DNA of 64,000 nucleotides from Pseudomonas vancouverensis. Its GTDB lineage: Bacteria; Pseudomonadota; Gammaproteobacteria; Pseudomonadales; Pseudomonadaceae. A program made the position numbers and the translations under genes. The DNA lies in the NCBI RefSeq assembly GCF_004348895.1, contig NZ_RRZK01000029.1, positions 124,001 to 188,000 of the forward strand, in the 5' to 3' direction. Shown piece after piece: positions 25,275-34,696 of the stretch; positions within the stretch are counted from its first letter, which is position 1; the number at the start of each line of letters is the position of its first letter. The notes below the pieces were generated by a model. The model did no database searches and was not told the origin of the DNA. It saw only the letters and a program-made list of their open reading frames with translations.

Positions 25275-26285
25275 TCAGCGCTGATGACGGATGCGTGGGT
25301 TGGCAAAGCCGTAGAGGATGTCCACTACGAAGTTGACCAGAATCACCAGGCAGGCGATTAACAGGATGCCGTTTTGTACGACGGGGTAGTCCCGGGCGCC
25401 GATGGCTTCGATCAGCCATTTGCCGATGCCGGGCCAGGAGAAGATGGTTTCGGTCAGGACCGCACCGGCCAACAGCGTGCCGACTTGCAGGCCGACCACG
25501 GTCAGCACCGGAATCAATGCGTTGCGCAGACCGTGCACGAACACGACGCGCGACGGCGACAGGCCCTTGGCCTTGGCGGTACGGATGTAGTCTTCACGCA
25601 ACACTTCGAGCATCGACGAGCGGGTCATCCGCGCGATCACCGCCAGCGGAATGGTACCGAGCACGATGGCCGGCAGGATCAGGTGATGCAGGGCGTCGAA
25701 GAACGCACTGACGTCGTCGGCCAGCAGCGTGTCGATCAACATGAAGCCGGTGCGCGGCTCGATGTCGTAGAGCAGGTCGATCCGCCCGGACACCGGGGTC
25801 CAGCCCAGACTCACCGAGAAGAACATGATCAGGATCAGGCCCCACCAGAAGATCGGCATCGAGTATCCCGCCAGGGAGATACCCATCACCCCGTGGTCGA
25901 ACAGGGACCCTCGCTTGAGTGCCGCGATCACCCCGGCCAGGAGGCCCAGGATGCCGGCGAACAGCAGGGCGGCCATGGACAGTTCCAGGGTCGCGGGAAA
26001 CAGGGCGGTGAATTCGGTCCAGACACTTTCACGGGTTCGCAGGGATTCACCGAGGTCGCCGTGGGCCAGTTTGCCGATGTAATCCAGGTACTGGGCATAC
26101 AGGGGTTTGTTCAGACCTAGGCGTTCCATTGCCTGAGCGTGCATTTCCGGGTCGACTCTGCGTTCGCCCATCATGACTTCCACGGGGTCGCCAGGGATCA
26201 TGCGAATCAACGCGAATGTCAGCAAGGTGATGCCGAAAAACGTGGGGATCAGTAACCCCAGTCGGCGGGCAATAAAACTAAACAT
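25275..26285 (-). CDS. dppB: Dipeptide ABC transporter permease DppB
   Basis: Inner-membrane permease of 336 residues, partner of DppC. Typical OppB/DppB start (MFSFIARRLGLLIPTFFGIT), the motif MIPGDPV, and the EAA loop REDYIRTAKAKGLSPSRVVF. It follows dppA after a 73-nt gap with a stable hairpin, and is followed by dppC after 4 nt. Confidence 0.95.
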   Translation of the reverse strand: MFSFIARRLGLLIPTFFGITLLTFALIRMIPGDPVEVMMGERRVDPEMHAQAMERLGLNKPLYAQYLDYIGKLAHGDLGESLRTRESVWTEFTALFPATLELSMAALLFAGILGLLAGVIAALKRGSLFDHGVMGISLAGYSMPIFWWGLILIMFFSVSLGWTPVSGRIDLLYDIEPRTGFMLIDTLLADDVSAFFDALHHLILPAIVLGTIPLAVIARMTRSSMLEVLREDYIRTAKAKGLSPSRVVFVHGLRNALIPVLTVVGLQVGTLLAGAVLTETIFSWPGIGKWLIEAIGARDYPVVQNGILLIACLVILVNFVVDILYGFANPRIRHQR

Positions 26286-26318
26286 CGTGTGGTGTACCTC
26301 ATCAGCCGGTTAGGCGTG

Positions 26319-26347
26319 CCCGGCATGCCTTTGTCAGGAATGCCGGG
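26319..26347 (-). promoter_or_regulatory. Hairpin between dppA and dppB
   Basis: Inverted repeat CCCGGCAT / ATGCCGGG with a 13-nt loop and no T-run after it on the minus strand. Probably an mRNA-stabilising or attenuating element allowing more binding protein than permease. Confidence 0.5.
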
Positions 26348-26358
26348 AGTTTTCTTAT

Positions 26359-27954
26359 CTACTTCACCTGGGTGGTGGCGAAGTTGTTAGTGGTGAGGGG
26401 GCTAATGTGATAACCCTCTACGTTGTTACGCATTGCGGTGAACATTCTAGTGTGTGCCAGGCTGATCCATGGCTGATCCTGGTTAAAAATAACCTGGGCC
26501 TGCTCGTAGAGCGCTGCGCGTTCGGCCGGATCGGTCTTTTCCCGGGCCTCATCGAGCAGTGCCTGGAACTTGTCATTGCACCAGCGGGCATAATTTTCGC
26601 CGTTCTTTGCCGCTTCACAACTGAGCATAGGCGTCAGGAAGTTATCCGGGTCACCGTTGTCGCCCGCCCATCCGGCCGCCACCATATCGTGTTCGCCGTT
26701 TTTCGCGCGCTTGAGCATCTCGCCCCATTCCATCACGCGGATGTCGAGTTTGATCCCGACCTTGGCCAGATCCGCCTGCATCATCTGGGCGGCGAGCATC
26801 GGGTTGGGGTTGGTCGCACCGCCACCGTTGCGGGTGAACAGGGTGAGCACGGTACCTTCCGGTACGCCGGCTTCCTTGAGCAAGGCGCGGGCCTTGTCGA
26901 GATCGCGTGGCGGATTCTTCAGGCTGTGGTTGTAGCCCAGCAGGGTATCAGGGTACGGGTTGACGGCGACGGTGGCGTTGCCTTTGCCGAACAGCGCATT
27001 GACCGCCGCTTCCTTGTCGAAGGCGATGTCGATGGCTTTGCGCACGCGCACGTCGCTCATGTACTTGTGCGAGGTGTTCATGGCGATGTATGAAACCGTC
27101 ATCGCGTTCATCTCGTCGACCCTCAGGTTCGAGTCTTTCTTGATGCTCGGGATGTCATCCGGTTTCGGGTACAGCGCGACCTGGCATTCGTTGGCCTTGA
27201 GCTTCTGCAGGCGCACGTTGTTGTCGGTGGCGATGGCCAGGATCAGCGCATCGGCGGGCGGCTTGCCACGGAAATAGTCCGGGTTGGCCTTGAAACGCAC
27301 CTGGGCGTCCTTGTTGTAGCGCTGGAACACGAACGGGCCGGTGCCGATCGGCTTGCTGTTCAGTTCGTCGGTCTTGCCGGCCTTGAGCAGCTTGTCGGCA
27401 TATTCGGCGGAGTAGATCGACGAGAACGCCATGGCGATGTCGGCCAGGAACGGCGCTTCGCGGCGGGTCAGGGTGAACTTGACCGTGTGTTCGTCGATTT
27501 TTTCGACGCTTTTGAGCAGCTCCTTGAAGCCCATGCTTTCAAAGTACGGGAAGCCGACGCTCGACTGTTTGTGCCACGGGTGATTCGGGTCCAGCTGACG
27601 CTGGAAGCTCCAGAGCACGTCGTCGGCATTCATGTCGCGGGTCGGCTTGAAGTATTCGGTGGTGTGGAACTTGACGCCTTTGCGCAGGTGGAACGTGTAG
27701 CTCAGGCCGTCTTCGCTGATGTCCCAGGATTCGGCCAGGGCCGGAATCACGTCGGTGGTGCCGGGCTTGAAATCGGCCAGGCGGTTGAAGATGGTTTCGG
27801 CCGCCGCATCGGCGGTGACTGCAGTCGTGTACAGCGCCGTATCGAAGCCTTCCGGGCTGTTTTCGGTGCAAACCACCAGGGGCTTGGCCGAGGCACCCAC
27901 GGCAACACTGAGCAGCGTGGCGGCGATGGCCGCACGTAGGGGAAGCATTTTCAT
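26359..27954 (-). CDS. dppA: Dipeptide-binding protein (DppA type, operon copy)
   Basis: Periplasmic solute-binding protein family 5, 531 residues. Signal peptide (MKMLPLRAAIAATLLSVAVG, cleavage after ASA). The mature protein opens KPLVVCTENSPEGFDTALY and carries the family regions around KPIGTGPFVFQRYNKDAQV. ATG 27954 has GAGGG before it. First gene of dppABCDF and equivalent by position to P. aeruginosa PA4502. It differs from the other two copies in the window (CTENSPEGFD versus CSEGSPAGFD), suggesting a different peptide range. Confidence 0.93.
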   Translation of the reverse strand: MKMLPLRAAIAATLLSVAVGASAKPLVVCTENSPEGFDTALYTTAVTADAAAETIFNRLADFKPGTTDVIPALAESWDISEDGLSYTFHLRKGVKFHTTEYFKPTRDMNADDVLWSFQRQLDPNHPWHKQSSVGFPYFESMGFKELLKSVEKIDEHTVKFTLTRREAPFLADIAMAFSSIYSAEYADKLLKAGKTDELNSKPIGTGPFVFQRYNKDAQVRFKANPDYFRGKPPADALILAIATDNNVRLQKLKANECQVALYPKPDDIPSIKKDSNLRVDEMNAMTVSYIAMNTSHKYMSDVRVRKAIDIAFDKEAAVNALFGKGNATVAVNPYPDTLLGYNHSLKNPPRDLDKARALLKEAGVPEGTVLTLFTRNGGGATNPNPMLAAQMMQADLAKVGIKLDIRVMEWGEMLKRAKNGEHDMVAAGWAGDNGDPDNFLTPMLSCEAAKNGENYARWCNDKFQALLDEAREKTDPAERAALYEQAQVIFNQDQPWISLAHTRMFTAMRNNVEGYHISPLTTNNFATTQVK

Positions 27955-27983
27955 CTAAAACCCTCTGCAATCGGTTAATGGAC

Positions 27984-28023
27984 AAAAGCCGAACGGCCGA
28001 TTCATCGCGGAATCCGCCGTTCG
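27984..28023 (-). terminator. Intrinsic terminator after the opdP-type porin
   Basis: Long stem CGAACGGC..GATTC / GAATC..GCCGTTCG with one bulge, followed on the minus strand by GCTTTTG; lies 12 nt after the porin stop. Confidence 0.65.
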
Positions 28024-28034
28024 ACAGGGTGCAT

Positions 28035-29450
28035 TTACAGAATGTTGAACGGAATCGTGGTCACGAGACGGAACTCGTTGATGCTGCCGTCAGCCTGGTT
28101 TTCGCTGGCACGGTGCGCAGTGTAGGTTGCGCGAACAGTAGTGGCCTTGAGCGGGCCGCTCTGAATGGCGTAGCTGGTGCCGATGCCGTATTCGTAGTGG
28201 GTTTCGCCGTCCATTGCCTGTACGCCGTCGTAGCCGCCACCCTTGTAGTGAGTGCCGTCGATACCCCAGCCGCGTGCCTGGTAGATGTTGAACTTCAGGC
28301 CTGGCACGCCGTATTCGGCCATGTTCAGGCCGTAGGCGATCTGGAAGGATTTCTCGTTCGGGCCGTTGAAGTCCGACAGCAGGGAGTTGGCCAGGTAGAT
28401 GCCGTTGGTTTCGTGCAGGTAGTCGAAGTACTCGTTACCGTTCACTTCCTGGTACGAGAAGGTCAGGCTGTGGGCCTGGTGGGTCAGGCCGAGCGACAGC
28501 GAGTAGGTGTCGTTGTCGATTTCGCCCAGCTTGGCTTTGCCTTCGTCGACGGTCTTGTAGTAGTTCAGGCCGGTGGTCAGGCTCAGGATCGAGCTGTCAC
28601 CCAACACGTGAGTGGCGCCGAAGTAGTACTGGTTCCACAGGTCTTCGGCCTGGGTGCCCCAGAGGCTGGTGGTCAGGCTGGCGAATGGCTGGTAGGTGAT
28701 GCCGGCGGTGTTGACGTGATCGGCTTCGGCATTGATGTTGCCGTATTCGGAGCGGAACTTGCTCAGGCTTTCTTCGGTACGCGGCGATACGCGGTCGAAG
28801 GTGGCGAGGTCGAAGGACAGGTTGTTCAGCTCTTCGCTGTGGATCGCGATCCCTTCGAAGCTCGAAGGCAGGGCACGGTTACCGATGACGTCGACCTGCG
28901 GGCTACTGAAGTTCATGCGGCCGGCGGTCAGGGTGGTGTTGGAAACGCGCGCCTTGACGTTGGCCAGGCCCAGCTTGCTCCATTGGCCTTGAGCGTCGCC
29001 GCCTTCCTTGGTCAGGGTACGGTTGTTGCCCGCGCCTGGGCGAGTGCCCGGTGCGCCGCCGTTGTTGGAGGCCAGGTTCTCGCGATCACGCTCCAGCGCC
29101 ACAGCGTTGTAGGCCGCGACTTCGGTGCTGAAGCCGACTGTGCCCTGGGTGAAGCCCGAGTTGTACTTGACGATGGTGCCCTGGACCCAGTTGATCCGGC
29201 GGTCGGTGTCGACCGATTGACCATCTTTTTTGTACTTGAACTTGCCACCGCGTTGCAGTTGCTCGTTGGCGTACCAGTTACGCGTGGTGCCGCTGATCGA
29301 CTGGCCTTCGACGAAGCCGGTGGCTTCGCTCTGGGCGCTTTTATCGTTCACGGTAACCGGGGTGAAAGCCTGGCTCTGGGTTTCTGCGTAAGCCGTGGCG
29401 GTTACGCTGCTGATGGCCAAGGCCAATAACGCGGTGCTGCTCAGTTTCAT
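28035..29450 (-). CDS. opdP: OprD-family porin (OpdP-like, dipeptide uptake)
   Basis: Outer-membrane substrate-specific porin of 471 residues. Signal peptide (cleavage after TAYA-ET), the OprD family pattern with GTIVKYNSGFTQGTVGFSTE near the start, GRMNFSSPQVDVIGNRALPSSFEG in the centre (conserved family region), and a C-terminal beta strand. ATG 29450 has AAGGAGC before it. It sits between two DppA-type genes just as PA4501 (opdP) lies between dppA paralogues, which supports a role in dipeptide passage; OpdP also takes carbapenems in P. aeruginosa. Confidence 0.88.
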   Translation of the reverse strand: MKLSSTALLALAISSVTATAYAETQSQAFTPVTVNDKSAQSEATGFVEGQSISGTTRNWYANEQLQRGGKFKYKKDGQSVDTDRRINWVQGTIVKYNSGFTQGTVGFSTEVAAYNAVALERDRENLASNNGGAPGTRPGAGNNRTLTKEGGDAQGQWSKLGLANVKARVSNTTLTAGRMNFSSPQVDVIGNRALPSSFEGIAIHSEELNNLSFDLATFDRVSPRTEESLSKFRSEYGNINAEADHVNTAGITYQPFASLTTSLWGTQAEDLWNQYYFGATHVLGDSSILSLTTGLNYYKTVDEGKAKLGEIDNDTYSLSLGLTHQAHSLTFSYQEVNGNEYFDYLHETNGIYLANSLLSDFNGPNEKSFQIAYGLNMAEYGVPGLKFNIYQARGWGIDGTHYKGGGYDGVQAMDGETHYEYGIGTSYAIQSGPLKATTVRATYTAHRASENQADGSINEFRLVTTIPFNIL

Positions 29451-29622
29451 GGGTAAAGCTCCTTACTTTCTTTTTTTTATGCCGGTCTTTTTGGTTGATC
29501 GGCTATTGGTTTAGAACTCATTCAAGGCATCGCAAACGTTTGCTGTAAGCCGAATTGACGAATTACGGCAATACGCTTGCGTGAGGGTGGAAAATCCACC
29601 CCCGGCGTTTCTGGCTAGTCGG

Positions 29623-31224
29623 TTATTTTTCTATGCTGACACCCGAGAACACGTTGCGACCGAACGGACTCACTTTGAAACCGTCGATTTTGGCGCTCAA
29701 CGGCTGGTTGACCGTCGAGTGGGCGACAGGCGTGATCGGCACTTGCTGCTTGAGCAACTGCTGGGCCTGTTTGTAGAGCGCGGTGCGCTGGTCGCGGTCG
29801 GTGACGACCTTGGCCTGCTTGATCAGCTTGTCGTAAGCCGGATCGCACCACATGGAGTAGTTGTTGCCACCAATGGCATCGCAGCTGTAGAGCGTGCCGA
29901 GCCAGTTGTCCGGATCACCGTTGTCACCGGTCCAGCCGATCAGGCTGATGTCATGTTCGCCGTTCTTGGTGCGCTTGATGTACTCGCCCCATTCGTAGCT
30001 GACGATCTTGACCTTGAGGCCGATCTTCGCCCAGTCGGCCTGGAGCATCTCGGCCATCAACTTGGCGTTCGGGTTGTACGGACGTTGAACCGGCATCGCC
30101 CACAGGGTGATTTCGGTGCCTTCCTTGACGCCGGCAGCCTTGAGCAGCTCCCGGGCTTTTTCCGGATCGTAGGCGGCGTCCTTGATGCTGTCATCGTAGG
30201 ACCACTGGGTCGGCGGCATGGCGTTGACCGCCAGTTGTCCAGCACCCTGGTAAACGGCGTTGAGAATGCCTTGCTTGTTCACCGCCATGTCCAGCGCCTG
30301 ACGTACTTCGAGCTGGTCGAATGGTTTGTGGCGCACGTTGTAGGCGATGTAACCGAGGTTGAAACCAGGCTTCTCGATCAGCTTGAGGGCCGGGTCGTTC
30401 TTCAACGCAGTGACATCGGCAGGGCGTGGGTGCAGGGTGATCTGGCACTCGTTGGCCTTGAGCTTCTGCACACGCACCGAGGCGTCGGTGTTGATGGCAA
30501 AAATCAAGTTGTCGAGTTTGACCCGGCTCGGGTCCCAATAGTGCTTGTTGCCGGTGTAACGAATGTTCGAGTCTTTCTGGTAGCTCTTGAACACGAACGG
30601 CCCGGTGCCGATCGGCTTCTGGTTGATGTCGCTCGGCTTGCCTTCGGCCAGCAGCTTGTCGGCGTACTCGGCCGAGAGGATGGCGGCGAAGCTCATGGCG
30701 ATGTTCTGGATGAACGCGGCATCTACGCTGTTGAGCGTGAAGACCACGGTCAGCGGCCCGGTCTTTTCGACCTTGGCGATGTTCTTGTTCAGGCTCATCC
30801 CGTTGAAATACGGGAACTCCGTCGGGTAAGCCTTACGGAAAGGTTGCTGCGGATCGAGCATGCGATTGAAGGTGAACAGCACGTCATCGGCGTTGAAATC
30901 ACGACTCGGTGTGAAGTACTTGGTGGTATGGAACTTCACACCGGGGCGCAGGTGAAAGGTGTACGTGAGGCCGTCCTCGGAAATGTCCCAGCTGGTGGCC
31001 AGGCCCGGTACGACATTGGTCGCGCCTTTTTCGAACTCTGCCAGGCGGTTGTACAGCGGTTCGGCGGCGTCGTTGTCGGTCGCAGTGGTGTACTGCGCCG
31101 TGTCGAAGCCGGCGGGGCTGCCTTCAGAGCAGAACACCAGGCTGTTGTTGGCGGCCTGGCTGATGGAAGTCGCGGCCAACAGGCCGGTGCCCAGCAATGC
31201 GGATAAAACCAAGGTATGGCGCAT
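29623..31224 (-). CDS. Dipeptide-binding protein paralogue (DppA3-like)
   Basis: Periplasmic solute-binding protein family 5, 533 residues, second of three paralogues. Signal peptide MRHTLVLSALLGTGLLAAT, cleavage before ANNSLVF; the mature start carries CSEGSPAGFDTAQY. The start is ATG 31224 with GGGAG before it, although the frame is open to 31338. Position matches PA4500, next to opdP. It lacks its own permease genes and likely feeds DppBCDF. Confidence 0.9.
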   Translation of the reverse strand: MRHTLVLSALLGTGLLAATSISQAANNSLVFCSEGSPAGFDTAQYTTATDNDAAEPLYNRLAEFEKGATNVVPGLATSWDISEDGLTYTFHLRPGVKFHTTKYFTPSRDFNADDVLFTFNRMLDPQQPFRKAYPTEFPYFNGMSLNKNIAKVEKTGPLTVVFTLNSVDAAFIQNIAMSFAAILSAEYADKLLAEGKPSDINQKPIGTGPFVFKSYQKDSNIRYTGNKHYWDPSRVKLDNLIFAINTDASVRVQKLKANECQITLHPRPADVTALKNDPALKLIEKPGFNLGYIAYNVRHKPFDQLEVRQALDMAVNKQGILNAVYQGAGQLAVNAMPPTQWSYDDSIKDAAYDPEKARELLKAAGVKEGTEITLWAMPVQRPYNPNAKLMAEMLQADWAKIGLKVKIVSYEWGEYIKRTKNGEHDISLIGWTGDNGDPDNWLGTLYSCDAIGGNNYSMWCDPAYDKLIKQAKVVTDRDQRTALYKQAQQLLKQQVPITPVAHSTVNQPLSAKIDGFKVSPFGRNVFSGVSIEK

Positions 31225-31529
31225 GACGCTCCCTCTCTTCTTAAAATGTTTTTCAATGCGCCGTCGTCCCGTCCCGGGGACGTGAAGGCAACATTGATTC
31301 CAAACCATGTAACCAGCAATAAGCGATAAAGCACGCATAAGCTGGTCGGACCCCGACGGTATGAGCCGTGGGGCCGGCAGTAAATGCGAACAGTCCTAAA
31401 GACTCGTAGGAAATAGCGACGCGTCCTTACCCGGTGCTGTAATCAGCTTCGGATTCGGATGTAGGCTTTTTCCTGCTTTCTCGGTGGGAAAGGCAACGGC
31501 AACGTCAGAAACGTCGCCGTTGCATCACC
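31225..31529 (-). other. 305-bp gap between two binding-protein genes
   Basis: Contains a weak terminator-like hairpin for the upstream copy (31493-31523: GCAACGGC / GCCGTTGC with inner ACGT pairing, poor T-run) and an imperfect GC-rich hairpin near 31347-31376. No gene seen. Confidence 0.5.
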
Positions 31530-33155
31530 TTACTTGCTGACGCTGACGCCGTAGAAGGAGTTCAAGCCGAACGGGCTGATCTTGAAGTCCTGTACTTCGG
31601 CACGCATGGGTTGGAACACCGTCGAGTGAGCGATAGGTGTGTATGGAACTGCATCTTTGAGGACGTGCTGCGCCTGCTTGTACAGTTCGGTGCGCTTGCC
31701 CTGGTCCGAAGTCCGTTTGGCTTGCTTGACGAGGTCGTCAAACTTCTTGTCGCACCACTTGGAGAAGTTGTTGCCATCGAGCGAGTCGCAACCGAACAGC
31801 ACGTTCAGCCAGTTATCGGGGTCACCATTGTCACCGCTCCAGCCAATCAGCATGCCTTGCTGTTCGCCACCCTTGGCGCGCTTGATGTATTCGCCCCATT
31901 CGTAGCTCTGGATCTTGACGTTCAGGCCGATCTTCTTCCAGTCGGACTGCAGCATCTCAGCCATCAACTTGGCGTTCGGGTTGTAGGGGCGCTGTACAGG
32001 CATGGCCCACAGAACGATTTCGGTGCCTTCTTTGACGCCAGCTTCCTTGAGCAGCTCTTTGGCTTTCTCAGGGTCGTACTTGGCATCTTTGATGGTGGTG
32101 TCGTAGGACCACTGGGTCGGCGGCATGGCGTTGACGGCCAGTTGGCCAGCGCCCTGATAGACCGATTCGATGATCTGTGGCTTGTTGACTGCCATGTCCA
32201 GCGCTTGACGCACTTTCAGGTCGGCCAGCGGGTTAGGAACAGTCTGGCCCTTGAGTTGCGGCATCACGTTGTAGGCGATGTAACCCAGGTTGAAACCAGC
32301 CTGGTCAGGCACTTTCAGGGTCTTGTCTTCCTTCAGTGCTTTCAGGTCGGCCGGACGAGGGAACAGGGTGACCTGGCACTCGTTCTTCTTCAGCTTCTGG
32401 ATACGTACCGACGGGTCGGTGGTGATGGCGAAGATCAGGTTGTCGATCTTCACGTCATCCGGCTTCCAGTAGTCCTTGTTCCCGGTGTAGCGGATGTTGG
32501 AGTCTTTCTGGTAGCTCTTGAACACGAACGGACCAGTGCCGATCGGCTTCTGGTTGATGTCGGCAGCCTTGCCTTCCTTGAGCAACTGGGCAGCGTACTC
32601 GGCGGACTGGATGGAGGCGAAGCTCATGGCCATGTTCTGGATGAACGCGGCGTCCACTTCTTTCAAAGTGAATTTGACGGTGTGGTCGTCGACTTTATCG
32701 ATCTTGGTGATGTTGGTGTCCATCCCCATGTCGGTAAAGTACGGGAATTCGGTCGGGTACGCTTTGCGGAACGGATCATCCTTGTTAATCATGCGATTGA
32801 AGGTGAACAGCACGTCGTCGGCGTTGAACTCACGAGTCGGCTTGAAATACGGGGTGGTGTGGAACTTGACGCCTTCACGCAGGTGGAAGGTGTAGGTCAG
32901 GCCATCGTCGGAGATGTCCCACTTGGTCGCCAGGCCAGGAATAACGGCGGTGCCGCCGCGCTCGAACTGGGTGAGGCGGTTGAACATGGTTTCAGCAGAG
33001 GCGTCGAAGTCGGTTCCGGTGGTGTATTGACCTGGATCGAAACCGGCCGGGCTCCCTTCGGAGCAGAACACCAGGTTGGTCGCTGCTTGGGCGAACGGTG
33101 CGCTGGCTAACAAGCTTGCGCCAACTAGAAACGGAATGACCGCGTGTTTAAGCAT
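31530..33155 (-). CDS. Dipeptide-binding protein paralogue (DppA1/A2-like)
   Basis: Third solute-binding protein family 5 member, 541 residues. Signal peptide MLKHAVIPFLVGASLLASAP, cleavage after AQA; mature start CSEGSPAGFDPGQY. It is close in sequence to the 29623-31224 copy along its length (shared KPIGTGPFVFKSYQKDSNIR, AMPPTQWSYD), so these two are the recent pair. ATG 33155 has GAGG before it. It occupies the PA4496/PA4497 position of the P. aeruginosa locus. Confidence 0.92.
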   Translation of the reverse strand: MLKHAVIPFLVGASLLASAPFAQAATNLVFCSEGSPAGFDPGQYTTGTDFDASAETMFNRLTQFERGGTAVIPGLATKWDISDDGLTYTFHLREGVKFHTTPYFKPTREFNADDVLFTFNRMINKDDPFRKAYPTEFPYFTDMGMDTNITKIDKVDDHTVKFTLKEVDAAFIQNMAMSFASIQSAEYAAQLLKEGKAADINQKPIGTGPFVFKSYQKDSNIRYTGNKDYWKPDDVKIDNLIFAITTDPSVRIQKLKKNECQVTLFPRPADLKALKEDKTLKVPDQAGFNLGYIAYNVMPQLKGQTVPNPLADLKVRQALDMAVNKPQIIESVYQGAGQLAVNAMPPTQWSYDTTIKDAKYDPEKAKELLKEAGVKEGTEIVLWAMPVQRPYNPNAKLMAEMLQSDWKKIGLNVKIQSYEWGEYIKRAKGGEQQGMLIGWSGDNGDPDNWLNVLFGCDSLDGNNFSKWCDKKFDDLVKQAKRTSDQGKRTELYKQAQHVLKDAVPYTPIAHSTVFQPMRAEVQDFKISPFGLNSFYGVSVSK

Positions 33156-33624
33156 GGTGGCCTCATGATTTGTTGTCATTTTTGGAATTAGAGGACGACC
33201 TCGTGAGTCGTGCCTGCGGATACTTATGCAGGGGCCATACCCATTGCAAGATCCAGAGTGACTACAAGCGTTAAACGGTGGCACGAACGTACCTTAATGT
33301 CGCATTTGTATAAAACTTGACGCATTTGACCGTTTGCGCTGGTTTTTTTCGGTGCAAGTGACGCACTTTTTTGGTGCGGCATGGACGCCGGTTGCTCCTG
33401 GTCAGTGCGGGGTGTTACTAATTCATACCTCTTCTTTCGGGAGTGGGTATGGCCTGAATAAGAGTGGTTATTGTTGCACTGGAAGTGATCAATCAACGCC
33501 CGCTGCAGGTGGGCGCTTTCTGGCTTTCCCCCAGTCATCTCCAGTTATAGCTCAAACTCGAAAACTGCCCAAAAAAAACGGCGAGCATCGAAATGCTCGC
33601 CGTTTTTGTTGACGACTTATCGAG
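33156..33624. other. 469-bp region upstream of the dppA paralogue array
   Basis: Leader and presumed promoter of the first binding-protein gene (a TATACA sequence on the minus strand at 33312-33307 is a possible -10), and at the right a terminator (33574-33607). No gene seen. Confidence 0.5.
33574..33607 (-). terminator. Bidirectional intrinsic terminator after the SIMPL gene
   Basis: Perfect 15-bp stem AAAAACGGCGAGCAT / ATGCTCGCCGTTTTT with a CGAA tetraloop, 17 nt after the stop of the SIMPL gene. Confidence 0.92.
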
Positions 33625-34341
33625 TCAAGGCATCAGCACTTCAATGGAGCCATCGGCGGTCATGCCAACCTGGCTGGTGCCGGCTTCAACGTCCGGCGTT
33701 ACCGGTGCTGCATCCATGGCTGCAGCTTTCATCATCATCGGTGCACGCAGGTACGGTTGTGGGTAACCGTTGCTGTTGAGGTTCAGGTTGACGATTTTAT
33801 AGCTCTTGCCGCCGAGTGCATCGGTGGCCAGTTGCGCGCGGGCCTTGAAGGCATTCACGGCCTCCTTGAGCAGAGCGTCTTCACTGGCCTTGCGGGTCGG
33901 CGTGGCGATGGCGAAGTCCATGCCGCCCATCTTCATGTCAGTGAGCAGTTCGCCGGTCAGTTTCGACAGCGCGGCAAAATCGGTGCTTTCCAGGCGCAGT
34001 TCGGCGCGTTCACGCCAGCCGGTGATTTTCTGGCCCTTGGTGTCGTAGATCGGGTAGCTGTTACGACTGCCCTGGCGCAGGTTGATGTCCTTGACCTGTT
34101 TGGCCTGGGCCAGCGCCTTGTTCATGGTGGTGCTGACGTCGGCGGCGAGTTTGGCCGGGTCCGTATTCTGTTCTTCGGTATAGAGGGTCACGATCATCAG
34201 GTCGCGGGCCACTTCCTGGCTGACTTCGGCGCGCAGGGAGATCTGGTTGTAATGAAGCTCGTCGGCAGCCAGGGCCGGAAGGCTGGCGGCGGTGCCAGCG
34301 GTCAGGGCGAGAAGGGCGGCGCTGCGGCGCAATGCGTACAT
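33625..34341 (-). CDS. Periplasmic SIMPL-domain (DUF541) protein
   Basis: A 238-residue exported SIMPL-domain protein of the type linked to oxidative-stress defence in E. coli (YggE). Signal peptide from MYALRRSAALLALTAG, cleavage near ALAADE; the domain covers nearly all the mature part (YNQISLRAEVSQEVARDLM, ending GSIEVLMP). ATG 34341 is preferred, with TTAGGAGCC before it, though the frame is open upstream. It is divergent from roxS and corresponds in place to PA4495. Molecular function is not known. Confidence 0.87.
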   Translation of the reverse strand: MYALRRSAALLALTAGTAASLPALAADELHYNQISLRAEVSQEVARDLMIVTLYTEEQNTDPAKLAADVSTTMNKALAQAKQVKDINLRQGSRNSYPIYDTKGQKITGWRERAELRLESTDFAALSKLTGELLTDMKMGGMDFAIATPTRKASEDALLKEAVNAFKARAQLATDALGGKSYKIVNLNLNSNGYPQPYLRAPMMMKAAAMDAAPVTPDVEAGTSQVGMTADGSIEVLMP

Positions 34342-34696
34342 GAAGGCTCCTAATGTGGTGTGCAGGCTGATGGTCCGAGCCTGCATGAACCCATCAGACT
34401 CTAGCGTTGATGATCCGGTTCGCCCAGTTACAACTTCAATACAGATATCACTGTCAGCGCGCAGGGCTTTTTGTGGCGAGGGAGCTTGCTCCCGCTGGAC
34501 TGCGAAGCAGGCCCAAAAACATCCAAACCGATTTTACGACTGCTACGCAGCCGAGCGGGAGCAAGCTCCCTCGCCACAACAGCACTGCCGACGATCATTG
34601 CCTCTGACTGTGGCGGTTTGCCGCACTTTTGCCTGTCGGCCCCCACGCTTGGTTATACTCCCTGCGATCCGCCTGGAGCGCTCATCAGGAGAGCTC
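34342..34696. other. 355-bp divergent region between SIMPL gene and roxS
   Basis: Contains a paired REP (34473-34577) and must contain promoters for both genes, which I could not assign. No gene seen. Confidence 0.6.
34473..34577. repeat. Paired REP element (GGCGAGGGAGC variant)
   Basis: GTGGCGAGGGAGCTTGCTCCCG and its inverted partner, about 60 bp apart, with CTGCGAAGCAG / CTGCTACGCAG inner arms. Confidence 0.92.

Noticed and set aside
34292..34696. Extended N-terminus for RoxS
   Set aside because: The extra reading runs through a REP and the divergent promoter region; ATG 34697 has a good ribosome site.
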